Positions 52,686-62,717 of a stretch of 64,000 nt of DNA are shown one piece after another. The position numbers and the translations under genes are program-made. The notes under the pieces were generated by a model. That model saw only the letters and a program-made list of their open reading frames with translations, was not told where the DNA came from and did no database searches. This DNA comes from G963662605 sp963667005 (GTDB taxonomy: Bacteria > Bacteroidota > Ignavibacteria > Ignavibacteriales > Ignavibacteriaceae), in assembly GCA_963667005.1 (NCBI GenBank), contig OY762937.1, positions 3,348,001 through 3,412,000 of the forward strand, written 5' to 3'. Numbering within the stretch: position 1 is the first letter of the stretch; each line of letters starts with the position of its first letter.

Positions 52686-53360
52686 ATGCTGTATGTAGTC
52701 AGTACTCCTATTGGAAACCTTCGTGACATTACCTTGCGCGCCCTTGATACGTTGAAAGAGGCTGATATTATATTTTGCGAAGATTCCAGAGTAACACACT
52801 TCCTGCTTTCAAAGTATGAAATTCAGAAGGAACTGATTACGCTGAACGCGTTTAATGAAGAGAAGAAAATCTCCTATTTTATTGAACGCCTGCATGCTTG
52901 CAATAATGCCTGTCTGGTTACTGATGCCGGTACCCCGTCCATCTCCGATCCGGGCATACGCCTTATCTCTGCAGCGATAGCCGAGGGCATACAAATCGTT
53001 CCCGTCCCCGGAGTTTCCGCACCTATAACAGCTCTGACTTTAGCCGGACTGCCGACTGATGCTTTTTCATTCGACGGATTCATCCCACAGAAAAAAGGAA
53101 GAAAAACGTTTCTGGAATCGTTGATTGAAGCAGATAAAACGACGGTATTCTTTGAATCATCACACCGGATTGAAAAGCTTATCGGTGAGCTGAATAATGT
53201 TATTCCCGAACGGGCAATAGCTGTCTGCCGCGAATTAACTAAAACATTTGAAGAAGTTTGGAGAGGTACGCCGCAATCAATATTAGCTGAATTGCCTCAA
53301 AAGACAATCAAAGGCGAATTTGTAATTGTGGTTGCACCAAAATGGTGGAAGCGCAAATAA
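52686..53360 (+). CDS. rsmI: 16S rRNA 2'-O-ribose C1402 methyltransferase
   Basis: 224 residues, tetrapyrrole-methylase fold: LYVVSTPIGNLRDITLRAL, EDSRVTHFLL, VTDAGTPSISDPG and FDGFIPQKKGRK. It methylates the ribose of C1402 in 16S rRNA with SAM. It ends 2 bases before the convergent apt gene, with no terminator between them. Confidence 0.95.
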   Translation: MLYVVSTPIGNLRDITLRALDTLKEADIIFCEDSRVTHFLLSKYEIQKELITLNAFNEEKKISYFIERLHACNNACLVTDAGTPSISDPGIRLISAAIAEGIQIVPVPGVSAPITALTLAGLPTDAFSFDGFIPQKKGRKTFLESLIEADKTTVFFESSHRIEKLIGELNNVIPERAIAVCRELTKTFEEVWRGTPQSILAELPQKTIKGEFVIVVAPKWWKRK

Positions 53361-53362
53361 CC

Positions 53363-53884
53363 TTATTCGGAATCGTACTCAACGAGTGAACGGACATCGT
53401 ATCCTTTGAGTAATTCCCTGCCCTTCAAGAACGGAAGTTCAATCACAAAAGAGACCTGAACCACTTCGCCGCCTAATTTTTCAATAAGGTTAATTGCTGC
53501 TTTTGCTGTCCCGCCGGTCGCGAGCAAGTCATCATGCAGTAATACTTTATCACCGGGAGAAATGGCATCCTTGTGTATTTCGATTGAATCCGTTCCATAT
53601 TCCAATGAATATGTTTCTTTGACAGTCTCAGCCGGTAGTTTTCCGGGTTTACGTATAGTAATAAATCCGCAGTTCAGTTTTTCGGCTAATACAGCCCCAA
53701 ATATAAAACCTCTGGATTCTATACCGGCGACTTTGGTGATTTGCAAACCTTTCGTCAGTTCAAGAAGCTGCTTTGCCGCTTCCTGAAATCCTTCAGGATC
53801 TTTTAGAAGAGTAGTCACATCTTTAAATCCAATGCCCGGCTTGGGGAAATCCTGAACTGTTCGAATGATACTTTTTAAATCCAT
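53363..53884 (-). CDS. apt: Adenine phosphoribosyltransferase
   Basis: 173 residues. It makes AMP from adenine and PRPP. The PRPP-binding loop is VLLHDDLLATGGTAKAA; the N-terminus has FPKPGIGFKDVTTLLKD and the middle AGIESRGFIFGA. Convergent with rsmI. Confidence 0.96.
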   Translation of the reverse strand: MDLKSIIRTVQDFPKPGIGFKDVTTLLKDPEGFQEAAKQLLELTKGLQITKVAGIESRGFIFGAVLAEKLNCGFITIRKPGKLPAETVKETYSLEYGTDSIEIHKDAISPGDKVLLHDDLLATGGTAKAAINLIEKLGGEVVQVSFVIELPFLKGRELLKGYDVRSLVEYDSE

Positions 53885-53945
53885 AATGCAGCCTTTTAAA
53901 ATCTACTATCAAAATTCGATATAATCGTGGGAGAAATATACAACA

Positions 53946-54545
53946 TTACATGCGCACAAACATGGCAATTGCCAGTGGTACTGAGATTCCCAGTAATGCG
54001 CCCCAGAAAAGTTGTGCATCCGTGTGGCAATCAAGCTCATATCGCGCCCACGCAACTACAATTATTGCGACTGCAAGCACATAGACTGAAATGCCTCCGT
54101 AAAAACACATATTGGTGAAAGCACAGGCGACAGAAAGAAGATGCGCGCTTATTTTCCAGAATCTGTTGATAATCAGAATGAAAATTGCATTGAGCAGAAA
54201 TGAAAACCAGATAAGATGCACATGAGCTCGCGCATTGATGTCTAAAAGCAGATATTGGCCGACAAGCATCAGAAAAATCCCGATGATATACGGTATGTTT
54301 CGCTCCGTCTTTTCTCTGGCATCCTGTTCCGAAATGCGGTTTCTTTTTAGCAGGATAATGAAGGCCGCGATGGGCAGCAAGACACCAAACAGCAAGGCGA
54401 CGTTAAACACAGCAACGGCATCACCGTTAGCATTTCGTTCATGAATCAAATTGGTAAAAATTGCAGCAAAGAGTACGATTGGAGGTAAAAAGAGTGTAGA
54501 GATAGTTCGGGCGATGTAGTATCTGACTTTTCCGGACATACTCAC
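53946..54545 (-). CDS. PAP2-like integral membrane protein
   Basis: 199 residues with about six hydrophobic segments. Near the end it has KISAHLLSVA and ARYELDCHTDAQLFWGALLG, in the order of the KxSxH and R-x5-H-x3-Q elements seen in PAP2-superfamily phosphatases. A cytoplasmic loop EQDAREKTERNIPY is also typical of related membrane proteins. It might act on lipid phosphates, but only motif order supports this. Its start overlaps the stop of dus by 4 bases, so they are co-translated. Confidence 0.65.
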   Translation of the reverse strand: MSMSGKVRYYIARTISTLFLPPIVLFAAIFTNLIHERNANGDAVAVFNVALLFGVLLPIAAFIILLKRNRISEQDAREKTERNIPYIIGIFLMLVGQYLLLDINARAHVHLIWFSFLLNAIFILIINRFWKISAHLLSVACAFTNMCFYGGISVYVLAVAIIVVAWARYELDCHTDAQLFWGALLGISVPLAIAMFVRM

Positions 54546-55540
54546 TCCTTATCTTTAAGTACGATTTCGGATCCGGAAACTAACTGTTCCGCGTACTGTA
54601 ATAGCACTTCTTCAATTTCGTTATATTCGTACCACTGCATTAGATTTGCACGGACGTATGAAGCTCTGCGCATCCCTTTTAAATAGCCGGTATAAAATTT
54701 TCTATGTTCAATAACTGCTCTTCTGTCCCCTTTGACCTTAATTGCCAGTTTCAAATGTTTCAAACACGCTAAGATTCTTGTTTTCTCATCAATGAGTTCA
54801 GATGAGTCCCCGTTCATGAGGGCTTTGATCTGCCGGAAAATCCAAGGATTACCGATAGCGCCCCTGGCGATCATGACAGCATCCGCGGGAGTTTCCTGAA
54901 AAGCTCTAATGGCATCCTCAGGAATCATTATTCCACCATTCAGGACTACGGGAATGGAGACCACATTCTTGATTTTCTCTATCCAAGCCCAATCCGGCTC
55001 ACCGCTATGCCCCTGAGAACGAGTACGGCAGTGAATCGTGAGATATTGTACCCCGACATCTTCAAGCCGTTTTGCATTATCAAGGATATTGATATTATCA
55101 AGGTCCCAGCCGATACGTGTCTTAACACTTACCGGCAGCTTTACAGACTTTACGACCGACCCGACAACCAGCTGTAAATAATCAGGATCTTTCACTAATG
55201 CCGCACCGGCACCATGCCCTACCACATTTTTGACCCAGCATCCGGCATTTATGTCAATCACATCGGGAGCATGCTCCTCGGCTATCTTTGCCGCCGATAT
55301 CATGGATTCTAAATTACTTCCGTAAATCTGGATTCCAACGGGTCTTTCTTCGTCCGCTATCTCAAGTTTTTTATGAGTCTTCTCTGAATTGCGGACCAAC
55401 CCTTCGGCATTGACAAATTCAGTAAATACAAAATCTGCTCCTAACTCCCTGCATACCAGACGGAATGACAAATCTGTTACGTCTTCCATGGGAGCAAGGA
55501 ACAATCCTTTTTCTATTGTAACACCGGGGATTTTAAACAT
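54542..55540 (-). CDS. dus: tRNA-dihydrouridine synthase
   Basis: 332 residues, FMN-binding TIM barrel of the Dus family: LAPMEDVTDLSFR, FTEFVNAEGLVRN, RPVGIQIYGS, VNGG-type VVLNGGI and MIARGAIGNPW. It reduces uridines in tRNA. The catalytic Cys lies in INAGCWVKNVVGHGAG, where Trp replaces the usual Pro after Cys and Ala replaces Met. The subfamily looks closest to DusB. Confidence 0.93.
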   Translation of the reverse strand: MFKIPGVTIEKGLFLAPMEDVTDLSFRLVCRELGADFVFTEFVNAEGLVRNSEKTHKKLEIADEERPVGIQIYGSNLESMISAAKIAEEHAPDVIDINAGCWVKNVVGHGAGAALVKDPDYLQLVVGSVVKSVKLPVSVKTRIGWDLDNINILDNAKRLEDVGVQYLTIHCRTRSQGHSGEPDWAWIEKIKNVVSIPVVLNGGIMIPEDAIRAFQETPADAVMIARGAIGNPWIFRQIKALMNGDSSELIDEKTRILACLKHLKLAIKVKGDRRAVIEHRKFYTGYLKGMRRASYVRANLMQWYEYNEIEEVLLQYAEQLVSGSEIVLKDKE

Positions 55541-55562
55541 TTATATAAACTACGCTAACTTA

Positions 55563-56753
55563 TTATATTTGAACATGTTGGATGTGTTTATGTAAATATA
55601 AAACACTAAACAAAAATAGGAATAAAATCATAATACTTCCAGTCAAAAAGGGTGCCTCATAGCCGATAAATTGGAAGGCAAATCCACCCCAAAGCGGACC
55701 AAGCATCCGGGCAAATGATGACATTGACTGGTTTGTGCCTAATACAATACCCTGCTCCCCATCCGGTGCAACCTTGGAGACAAGACTCAACAATATGGGA
55801 GATAAAATACCTGAACCACAGGAAAGAACCGCCGTAGCCAGAAGCATACCGGTAAAGTTACCTCCGAAAGGTAGTGCACCTAACCCGAGTACTAAACATA
55901 CCGCTCCGATCGAAATCAGCTGTGTATCGGTAAATTTCTTGGACAAATGCCGGATTGCCCCACCCTGCATGATGATACCGACGAGTCCCATGACCCCAAA
56001 AAGATAACCGTTGGTCTTGTCTGTAAAGTGATAAATCTTCTTTCCGAGCAAAGCATACGTTCCGTAGATGTTCGCGATGGAAAAAGTGACCATAAAGAAC
56101 ATGACGATAACAATAGCAACTGCCGGCGTCGAGAATACCTTTTTAAAAGCCTTAACATCAAACAATTTACTGCTTCGCCTGTTTTCGGTTTCAGTCTTCC
56201 TCTCCGGCTCCGGCAAAAAGAAGAAGCTCATTAACAATGCTAAAAACGAAAATGAAGCACTGCCAAGTCCCACGACCATATATCCCCACTTGGAAAGAAT
56301 ACCACCGAGAACAGGTCCGAACACGAAACCAAGGCCAAATGCCACACCTATCATTCCCATACCTTTGGCACGATCCTCTTTTGTAGTAACATCGGAAATA
56401 TAAGCTTGAGCTACTCCCAGGCTGCTTCCCCCGATTCCGGCAATCACTCGCGAAAACAGAAGCATGGGCAAATTCTCGAATAATGCGAATATTACATATC
56501 CAAGTGCATTAAGCAGCAGTGTAACTAATATTATCTTCCGTCTTCCATGCTTATCGGACATTGATCCGAAGAACGGATTGAAAAGGAACTGAACAAAGGA
56601 ATACGTAGCAATGATGATTCCTATTGACGATTCCGAGGTTTTCAGATGCCCGACGGCATATGTCGGAAGTACAGGCATCAGGATGCCGAAACCCAGCAGG
56701 TCAATAAATACCACAAAAAATATCATTAATAAAGGAATATTCTTTTTCATCAC
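55563..56753 (-). CDS. Major facilitator superfamily drug exporter (TetA/MdtG-like)
   Basis: 396 residues, 12 predicted TMs. The antiporter signatures are visible: GFGILMPVLPTYA in TM1, the loop 2-3 motif GSMSDKHGRRK, and the motif C-like GVAFGLGFVFGPVLGG. It probably exports small hydrophobic compounds by proton antiport; the substrate is not predictable. It ends 22 bases before the dus start, on the same strand. Confidence 0.9.
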   Translation of the reverse strand: MMKKNIPLLMIFFVVFIDLLGFGILMPVLPTYAVGHLKTSESSIGIIIATYSFVQFLFNPFFGSMSDKHGRRKIILVTLLLNALGYVIFALFENLPMLLFSRVIAGIGGSSLGVAQAYISDVTTKEDRAKGMGMIGVAFGLGFVFGPVLGGILSKWGYMVVGLGSASFSFLALLMSFFFLPEPERKTETENRRSSKLFDVKAFKKVFSTPAVAIVIVMFFMVTFSIANIYGTYALLGKKIYHFTDKTNGYLFGVMGLVGIIMQGGAIRHLSKKFTDTQLISIGAVCLVLGLGALPFGGNFTGMLLATAVLSCGSGILSPILLSLVSKVAPDGEQGIVLGTNQSMSSFARMLGPLWGGFAFQFIGYEAPFLTGSIMILFLFLFSVLYLHKHIQHVQI

Positions 56754-56787
56754 TTCTACATTCTAACTATTTGTACATCGTCAATAT

Positions 56788-57621
56788 CTAAAAAATTGAG
56801 TAGGTAAAACCCAACTGTAAGCCTTCTTTAAATTGCGTTTTTGGTGATTGAGCCTTCTCATAAACGAGCAACACGCTCAAGTTCACATTCACATACTTGG
56901 TTATTTTTGCGGTAAGTGTGTTATCCCAGCGTACGTCCCATACATCTAATGAGTTAAAACGCGTAAATAATCGAAGCATACTCTGAAATAACAAATTTTC
57001 ATCGAAGTTAAGTTCCGAGTTTGTCACGGACTCAATACCGGTCTCAAGCTTAAAAGCCTCGACTTTATCCATAGTTTTCGAATCATCGGAATAGTTACGG
57101 TACTTATTCGTGAAGGTTTCCTGCAAACCGATTCCCAATCTCGTTTTAAACGACTTTTCCTTATCAAAAGTAAAACCAAGACTTTGCGTAATATATCCGG
57201 GGTCAAAGAAATCCGCAATTGGATTTACATCTGACTTCGCATAATCAAATCCCTTAGAAATTGTACTGCGCACCGTGTTACTGAAATACGGATCAACCGC
57301 CCAGCCGAGTTTATTCGACAGTACATTTTCGAGATAGAACTCGTTATCATTAGTCCTGTATTTTTCAGAACCTATCTTAGACCTACCGTATGCCACTTTG
57401 AGGTTATTACTTAATTTCCATGTGCCATCGTTATATACTGCACCCATCTTGGTATATAATGTCCACGTAAGAGCATTTTCACCACCCTGCGACCAGTTGG
57501 TGAAGGATACCTGACTGGCATTAAGACCCACCATGCCTGTAGCATTCCATAATGAATCGGCAGCATAAGCTTTTACCGCGAACGCAACAATAAGCAGAAG
57601 TACATACTTTCTTATATACAT
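56788..57621 (-). CDS. DUF3078 outer-membrane-type protein
   Basis: 277 residues. Signal peptide (1-20, ending KAYA), followed by VGLNASQVSFTNWSQGGEN near residue 32, the conserved opening of DUF3078 proteins, which are common in Bacteroidota. The rest shows alternating beta-strand sequence ending GLQLGFTYSIF with a terminal Phe, as in outer-membrane barrels. Function unknown. It lies 78 bases after the MBOAT gene and could be read with the acylation cassette, but no direct link is shown. Confidence 0.88.
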   Translation of the reverse strand: MYIRKYVLLLIVAFAVKAYAADSLWNATGMVGLNASQVSFTNWSQGGENALTWTLYTKMGAVYNDGTWKLSNNLKVAYGRSKIGSEKYRTNDNEFYLENVLSNKLGWAVDPYFSNTVRSTISKGFDYAKSDVNPIADFFDPGYITQSLGFTFDKEKSFKTRLGIGLQETFTNKYRNYSDDSKTMDKVEAFKLETGIESVTNSELNFDENLLFQSMLRLFTRFNSLDVWDVRWDNTLTAKITKYVNVNLSVLLVYEKAQSPKTQFKEGLQLGFTYSIF

Positions 57622-57699
57622 AGCATATGACCTTTGAATTGTTTAAAATATTAGCAGAGCGGCATCCAAACCGCACAATCCGGAATTACTCTACCTATT

Positions 57700-59220
57700 T
57701 TAGAATTGGAAATAAATAAATGGTACAATATCTGCAAAACGGAACTGCGATACTGCCCAGATAACTACTGCCAGAAGTAGCGCTTGTCCTAAAAGTGGTA
57801 TCTTGGACATTACTTTTTCAGCGCGTCCATATAATGACTGCGGTAAAAAGTGGAACAGATAACCCACGATAAGCATAGCGAATATTTGAGGATATGCTTT
57901 TATAAACTGTGGAAATACTCCGGCGTTGAAGAACAACAATATCTGACCAAATACTTCTTTTGCAGTTGTAAGTGATGCTGTTCTGAAAAATACCCATGAT
58001 GCAGCAATAAGGTGGAATGTAAATACGACCTGAACAACTGCCCAGATTTTTGATTTATCCAATCCAAGCGACTTGTACAATTTATCTTTCGGACCCTTAA
58101 TCAAAATAGCAAACGACATAAAGATCGCGTGCATTGCTCCCCAAATAACAAAATTCCAACTTGCGCCATGCCATAATCCACACAGAAGAAAAGTAACAAA
58201 TATCGCAATTGCATTACCAAAAACTTTCAGCGAACGGATTGACATCTGCAGGGGCTTGAATAAATAATCGGATAACCAGGAAGAAAGCGAAATATGCCAT
58301 CTGCGCCAAAAATCCGCAACCGAACGCGCTTTATATGGATAGTTGAAGTTCTCCATTAACCGGAAGCCCATCAACAATGAAATTCCAATTGCCATGTCGG
58401 TGTAGCCCGAAAAATCACAGAATATCTGAAGAGTGTAAGCGTACATAGCGAGTAAGTTTTCAACACCGGTAAATCTCAGCGGTGAACCTTCGTCAAAAAC
58501 GCGGTCAACGAAGTTCAATCCGATATAATCGGCTATAACGAATTTCTTGATGAGTCCAAGTACGATCAATGTCAAAGCCCGGCCGATATCATCCTTCGTC
58601 AGAGGGTTCCACTCTTTTATCTGCGGAATAAATTTGCTTGCCCGGTCAATCGGTCCGGCAAGAATGTTCGGGAAATAGGATAAGTAAAGAAAGAAATCAC
58701 CAAAGTTATGCTGTTCTTCCAGAAACTCGTAGTATATATCAAAGATATAACTCAATGCTTTGAATGTGTAGAATGAAATGCCTAAAGGCACAATAATATC
58801 AAGTGCCTGGAATTCACGATGCTGAATTTCTGCTGCAATCTGCATAAAGAAATTTGTGTACTTGAAATAACCCAGAGCGCCGATATTCAAAACAACTGCT
58901 AACGCGAGGTACAACTTCTTTACCAGTTCACTTTTTGTGGCTGCCAGACCCTTACCCAGAGCATAGTTTACAAGTGCCGATACCGGCAAAACAATCAACA
59001 ACAGGCCAGATGCTTTATAATAAAAGAAGAGTGAGAAAATGCCCAAAAACCACAAACGCAGTTTCGGCTGCCCTTTCATAAGGAACAGGATAAACAATAT
59101 TCCAATAAACAGTATGAGAAAAAATGATGAACCGAACAAGAGAGGGTCTCTCCTGTTGAACTGGAATAGGTCAATAATTTTTTGTCCATCAAGATTAAAA
59201 AAGTAACGCAGCTGTTCCAT
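57700..59220 (-). CDS. MBOAT-family membrane O-acyltransferase (AlgI/DltB-like)
   Basis: 506 residues, about 11 TMs. Conserved blocks of the AlgI/DltB group are IVPLGISFYTFKALSYI, FPNILAGPIDR, DFSGYTDMAIG, NFNYPYKARSVADFWRRWH and the catalytic His351 in GLWHGASWNFVIWG. MBOATs in this group pass acyl groups from a donor across the membrane to an exported polymer. It lies 34 bases after an acyl carrier protein gene and downstream of an acyl-AMP ligase, which points to a carrier-bound acyl donor as in the Dlt system. Acyl group and acceptor are unknown. Confidence 0.93.
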   Translation of the reverse strand: MEQLRYFFNLDGQKIIDLFQFNRRDPLLFGSSFFLILFIGILFILFLMKGQPKLRLWFLGIFSLFFYYKASGLLLIVLPVSALVNYALGKGLAATKSELVKKLYLALAVVLNIGALGYFKYTNFFMQIAAEIQHREFQALDIIVPLGISFYTFKALSYIFDIYYEFLEEQHNFGDFFLYLSYFPNILAGPIDRASKFIPQIKEWNPLTKDDIGRALTLIVLGLIKKFVIADYIGLNFVDRVFDEGSPLRFTGVENLLAMYAYTLQIFCDFSGYTDMAIGISLLMGFRLMENFNYPYKARSVADFWRRWHISLSSWLSDYLFKPLQMSIRSLKVFGNAIAIFVTFLLCGLWHGASWNFVIWGAMHAIFMSFAILIKGPKDKLYKSLGLDKSKIWAVVQVVFTFHLIAASWVFFRTASLTTAKEVFGQILLFFNAGVFPQFIKAYPQIFAMLIVGYLFHFLPQSLYGRAEKVMSKIPLLGQALLLAVVIWAVSQFRFADIVPFIYFQF

Positions 59221-59254
59221 GAATGTTAAGCCTATCTAACTCTTGTACAAATAT

Positions 59255-59488
59255 TTACTTCGCGAGCTTAGCGTCGCACAATTTTTGCAAGTCACCGATG
59301 TTTTTGCATTTCAACACTTCGATGCTTTTAAATTTAACCCCGAAGTCCTTCTCAATAGCACAAATGACATCAATGTGCTTAAGCGAATCCCAGCCCGGTA
59401 CCTGATTAGCTAACGTATCATCATTAATTTCATACTCATCAAGTTTCAGCTCTTTAAGTATTGCTGCTTTTAATTTATCACTAATCAT
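59255..59488 (-). CDS. Acyl carrier protein of the acylation cassette
   Basis: 77 residues. The phosphopantetheine attachment site is Ser35 in VPGWDSLKHIDVI, with acidic surroundings and four-helix length typical of stand-alone carriers. It lacks the DSLDTVEL form of the FabD-cluster AcpP, so it is a dedicated carrier. It lies 2 bases after the acyl-AMP ligase gene and 34 before MBOAT, so it most likely receives the acyl group from the former and gives it to the latter, like DltC. Confidence 0.92.
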   Translation of the reverse strand: MISDKLKAAILKELKLDEYEINDDTLANQVPGWDSLKHIDVICAIEKDFGVKFKSIEVLKCKNIGDLQKLCDAKLAK

Positions 59489-59490
59489 AA

Positions 59491-61185
59491 TTACTCCACA
59501 TAGAATTCGTTATTTTCAAAAATACGTTCTTTATTTGCCTTACGGCTTGGCTTACCGGCTGAACTCTTGATGAGCCAGCGGGCAGGCACCAGATATACGC
59601 GTGTAATGGCCAGATCATTTTTCAATCCGGCTTCCTGAATCTTTATTTTCAAGTGTTTCCTGTCATCGTGTGAAACGGCATTCGATTCGGCGATAACCGC
59701 GAGAACCTCAGTACCCAGTTCAGCATCATCTGCACCAAATGCTACTACGCGTCCAGGAATAACACCTTCAACTTTACTTACGGTGTCTTCAACATCTTCG
59801 GGGTAAATGTTGTTACCTGCTACGATGACAATGTCTTTCTTACGGCCGATGATATAATATTCGTCTTCATAACAGAATCCAAAGTCGCCGCTATAATACC
59901 ATCCATCCTCTAATACATCGGCTGTTTTTTCAGGATAGTTGCGGTAACAATCAAACATCGAGACTGAATGAATTGCAATCTCACCGACTTTTCCGGCTTC
60001 AACGTCCTTACGGTTTTCATCCACAATGCGAACTTGGCAACCTTTTATCAAAGTGCCGGAAGAAACACAAACTCTAGCCTTCTGAAGATCATCAATGACC
60101 TCCACTGTGCCCTGAGCAAGCAACTGCCTATCGACAGGTAAAGCTCTTGGAAGCACACCCGGCTTCGTTTGTGTAACAGCATATGTCGTTTCAGCCATAG
60201 CATAGCAAGCAGAAAGAGCTGACTGCTTGAATCCGTAATTCTGAAAGCGGTGCAAAAACCTCATATGGCTTTCATGACGCACCGGTTCACTGCAATTGAT
60301 AACCAACCGCCAGCTTGCCAGATTCACGCCCTCAAGTTCATCGTCCGGAATTTTATCAGCCATCATATTATACGAGAAATTCGGCAGCCAGGCAACCGTA
60401 CCCTTTTCCTTTGAGAATGCTTCCATTAATAAAACCGGGGCAAGCACCCATTCAAACGGATCAATCTGCACCGATGTTATTCCATACGCCAAAGGCAAAT
60501 GGTATGCAGCGATAAGCCCCATATCATGATATAATGGGAGCCAGCTTACGATTTTGTCTTCCTGAGTAAAATCAATGGCTTCGGCGTAATTCGTAACGTG
60601 ATCAATAACAGCTTTGTTCGAAAGCAGTACAGGCTTTTGCAGACCTGTTGTACCTGAGGAATGTTGTAACAAAAACGGATCGGCCGGTTTACGGTTTGCC
60701 CTTACTGCCTGCAATTCTGCTTCAATAGCAGCATCTCGTTCGGATAAGTCCCACTCCATCGGGAAATGGACTCCATGAATGGTACTGTCAACAAGCAGCG
60801 GAGCGAGAATTGGTTCAAGAGAACGCTCGGTGAAAATCCAATCCAATCCGGAACGGTGGGACATGCCTCTCACGCCGTCACGAAACTTATCAGGATGAAG
60901 TCGGGGATTGGGATATGCCATCACTGCCGGGATTGCCCCGATTCCAACGATGCCCATATAAAGAGGATAGAAGAATTTATTATGCCGAATAATAATCGCG
61001 CATACTTCATTCTCCTTAATACCCTGCTTTTTCAGCTGAATGGAAAATGCGTTTGCAGTTGCAAACAAATCCTTGAATGACCAGCGGAAAGGTTCTTCTC
61101 CTGCCATCCAATGAACAATTGCATCTTTATCCGGCGTATTAGCCGCGTTGCGCTCCCACAAAGACCAAACTGTATTATATTCCAT
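59491..61185 (-). CDS. Acyl-AMP ligase (fatty acyl-AMP ligase type, AMP-dependent synthetase)
   Basis: 564 residues, adenylate-forming enzyme. Motifs in order: phosphate loop LLQHSSGTTGLQKP, LPLYHDMGLIAAYHLP (a block typical of fatty acyl-AMP ligases), YAMAETTYAV, YYSGDFGFCYED, IIGRKKDIVIVAGNNIYPED and the A10 lysine region KSSAGKPSRK. It would activate a carboxylic acid and load it on the carrier encoded 2 bases downstream. Compared with DltA it lacks obvious D-Ala features, so a fatty or hydroxy acid is more likely. Substrate unproven. Confidence 0.9.
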   Translation of the reverse strand: MEYNTVWSLWERNAANTPDKDAIVHWMAGEEPFRWSFKDLFATANAFSIQLKKQGIKENEVCAIIIRHNKFFYPLYMGIVGIGAIPAVMAYPNPRLHPDKFRDGVRGMSHRSGLDWIFTERSLEPILAPLLVDSTIHGVHFPMEWDLSERDAAIEAELQAVRANRKPADPFLLQHSSGTTGLQKPVLLSNKAVIDHVTNYAEAIDFTQEDKIVSWLPLYHDMGLIAAYHLPLAYGITSVQIDPFEWVLAPVLLMEAFSKEKGTVAWLPNFSYNMMADKIPDDELEGVNLASWRLVINCSEPVRHESHMRFLHRFQNYGFKQSALSACYAMAETTYAVTQTKPGVLPRALPVDRQLLAQGTVEVIDDLQKARVCVSSGTLIKGCQVRIVDENRKDVEAGKVGEIAIHSVSMFDCYRNYPEKTADVLEDGWYYSGDFGFCYEDEYYIIGRKKDIVIVAGNNIYPEDVEDTVSKVEGVIPGRVVAFGADDAELGTEVLAVIAESNAVSHDDRKHLKIKIQEAGLKNDLAITRVYLVPARWLIKSSAGKPSRKANKERIFENNEFYVE

Positions 61186-61256
61186 AGCGTTATCGTTTTT
61201 GTAAAAAAATCAAGGAAGAGAAATCGCTTTCTCTTCCTTTGTAAATGTTCAACTAA

Positions 61257-62642
61257 TTATTTTGCGGCGTCAAGCAGCGCGTCAGTTAAAAGATCGGCAA
61301 TCTTTTTCGCGCCGGTCAACTTCATGTGAGCATAATCTTTTTCAGCCAGACCCTTCTCGACCCAATCATTCATTGAATCATTTCCGCCCATTGCCTGGAA
61401 CAGGTTCCAAAATGCAACGCCGTTTTTCTGAGCAATCTTACGCTGTGTTTCAACAAGCTTAGTCACTGAAGGATCGGTAACGAATTTAGAACCGCTCTTT
61501 TTACTCTTATCCTGCACGCTCATTATTAAAATGCTTGCGTCCGGGAATGCTTCTTTGTACTTGCTGATAATACCGGCCATAGCGGATTCATACCATCCGA
61601 AATCTCTTGCGTCAGCCGAGATCATGTTTAATCCGAAGTTGAGGATAATCAACCGGTAATTACCCAGCCTATTAAAATCCTTGAGGGTTTTTACATCAAG
61701 ATCACGCAGTGAAATGCCTGAGTTTCCACGAAGCGGAATATTATCAACATACACGCCGTTTGATTCTTCAAGTGACACACCATACAAATATGTTTTTGAT
61801 GGATTAGAAACTGTAATTTTAACAGATTTAGCTTTACCGGGAGCGGTTAAAACATAATCGCTAACATTATGAGTTGCTTTCAATTCGGCTGAAGCTTCTC
61901 CTCTGTCATCAAAGGAGTATTTAATTGTTGTATTCTTATCGGCAGTATAGTAAATGTGAACGTTGGAGAAATTCTTTACTGCATACTGTCCTGATGCTTC
62001 ATAGCGAACCCAGGAGCCGTTGGAAGCCTGATAAATACAACCGTTAATTCCGAGAGGCAGTTTTTCATTATTCGAAGTAACTAATGAAGAGGTCTTCCAG
62101 TCGGAAGAGAATGATAATTTTGTGGTCACTCTAAACTGCACATCCTGCGAAGTTACACCAACGAGACCAACACCGTTACCACCAAATTTTGCCTGAAGAT
62201 TTTTCCTTATATCTGCAGATATATTGTCACCTTCAATTGCTGAATCGCCATAATGAAGAATGCGGATCTTTTTTGAACCGGCTTGTTTTAAAGCGTCAGC
62301 AAATTTTTTCAGTGCACCCGGATTTTCAATCTGCTGTCTGCTCATTTGAGCCGGTTCAGCCATGAGAACCTCGGAAGCATTGTTATATGAATTTTCAATT
62401 GCCTTAATGAGCGAACTGAAGTCAATCACTCCGGCCATTGCAATTTGCTCGTTTGATGTCTTTAGCATACTCTGAGGCTGAGCCGCGGTATCTTTTCTGA
62501 CATCCTGAAACACATCTATTTTTTTCACCTTGTACGAAAATATCTGCATACCATCTGGCACTAACGACAGCCCGATTAATACAATAAAAGCTATTGCAAA
62601 AATGAGCAGGGGCCGCAAATTAACATCTATACTCTTATTCAT
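61257..62642 (-). CDS. Membrane-anchored SGNH-hydrolase-like protein (DltD/AlgX-like role)
   Basis: 461 residues. An N-terminal TM (about 10-30) anchors a periplasmic body. The SGNH elements are Ser134 in HYGDSAIEGDNIS, an Asn in ILNFGLNMIS, and the Asp436-x-x-His439 pair in DYAHMKL. Between them lies a jelly-roll-like insertion (about 195-330). It is transcribed with the ligase, carrier and MBOAT, so it probably delivers or removes acyl groups on the exported acceptor, as DltD or AlgX/AlgJ do. Gap to the ligase gene is 71 bases. Confidence 0.83.
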   Translation of the reverse strand: MNKSIDVNLRPLLIFAIAFIVLIGLSLVPDGMQIFSYKVKKIDVFQDVRKDTAAQPQSMLKTSNEQIAMAGVIDFSSLIKAIENSYNNASEVLMAEPAQMSRQQIENPGALKKFADALKQAGSKKIRILHYGDSAIEGDNISADIRKNLQAKFGGNGVGLVGVTSQDVQFRVTTKLSFSSDWKTSSLVTSNNEKLPLGINGCIYQASNGSWVRYEASGQYAVKNFSNVHIYYTADKNTTIKYSFDDRGEASAELKATHNVSDYVLTAPGKAKSVKITVSNPSKTYLYGVSLEESNGVYVDNIPLRGNSGISLRDLDVKTLKDFNRLGNYRLIILNFGLNMISADARDFGWYESAMAGIISKYKEAFPDASILIMSVQDKSKKSGSKFVTDPSVTKLVETQRKIAQKNGVAFWNLFQAMGGNDSMNDWVEKGLAEKDYAHMKLTGAKKIADLLTDALLDAAK

Positions 62643-62717
62643 TTTTTCACCTATGTAATTAATTTATCATAAATTCAAATGTCCATAATAAACGACACTT
62701 ATAAGATAATGCCTATT

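Noticed and set aside
59255..59488. The carrier as the housekeeping AcpP of fatty acid synthesis.
   Set aside because: No fab genes are adjacent and the site GWDSLKHI differs from the usual ADSLDTVE; context points to a dedicated carrier.
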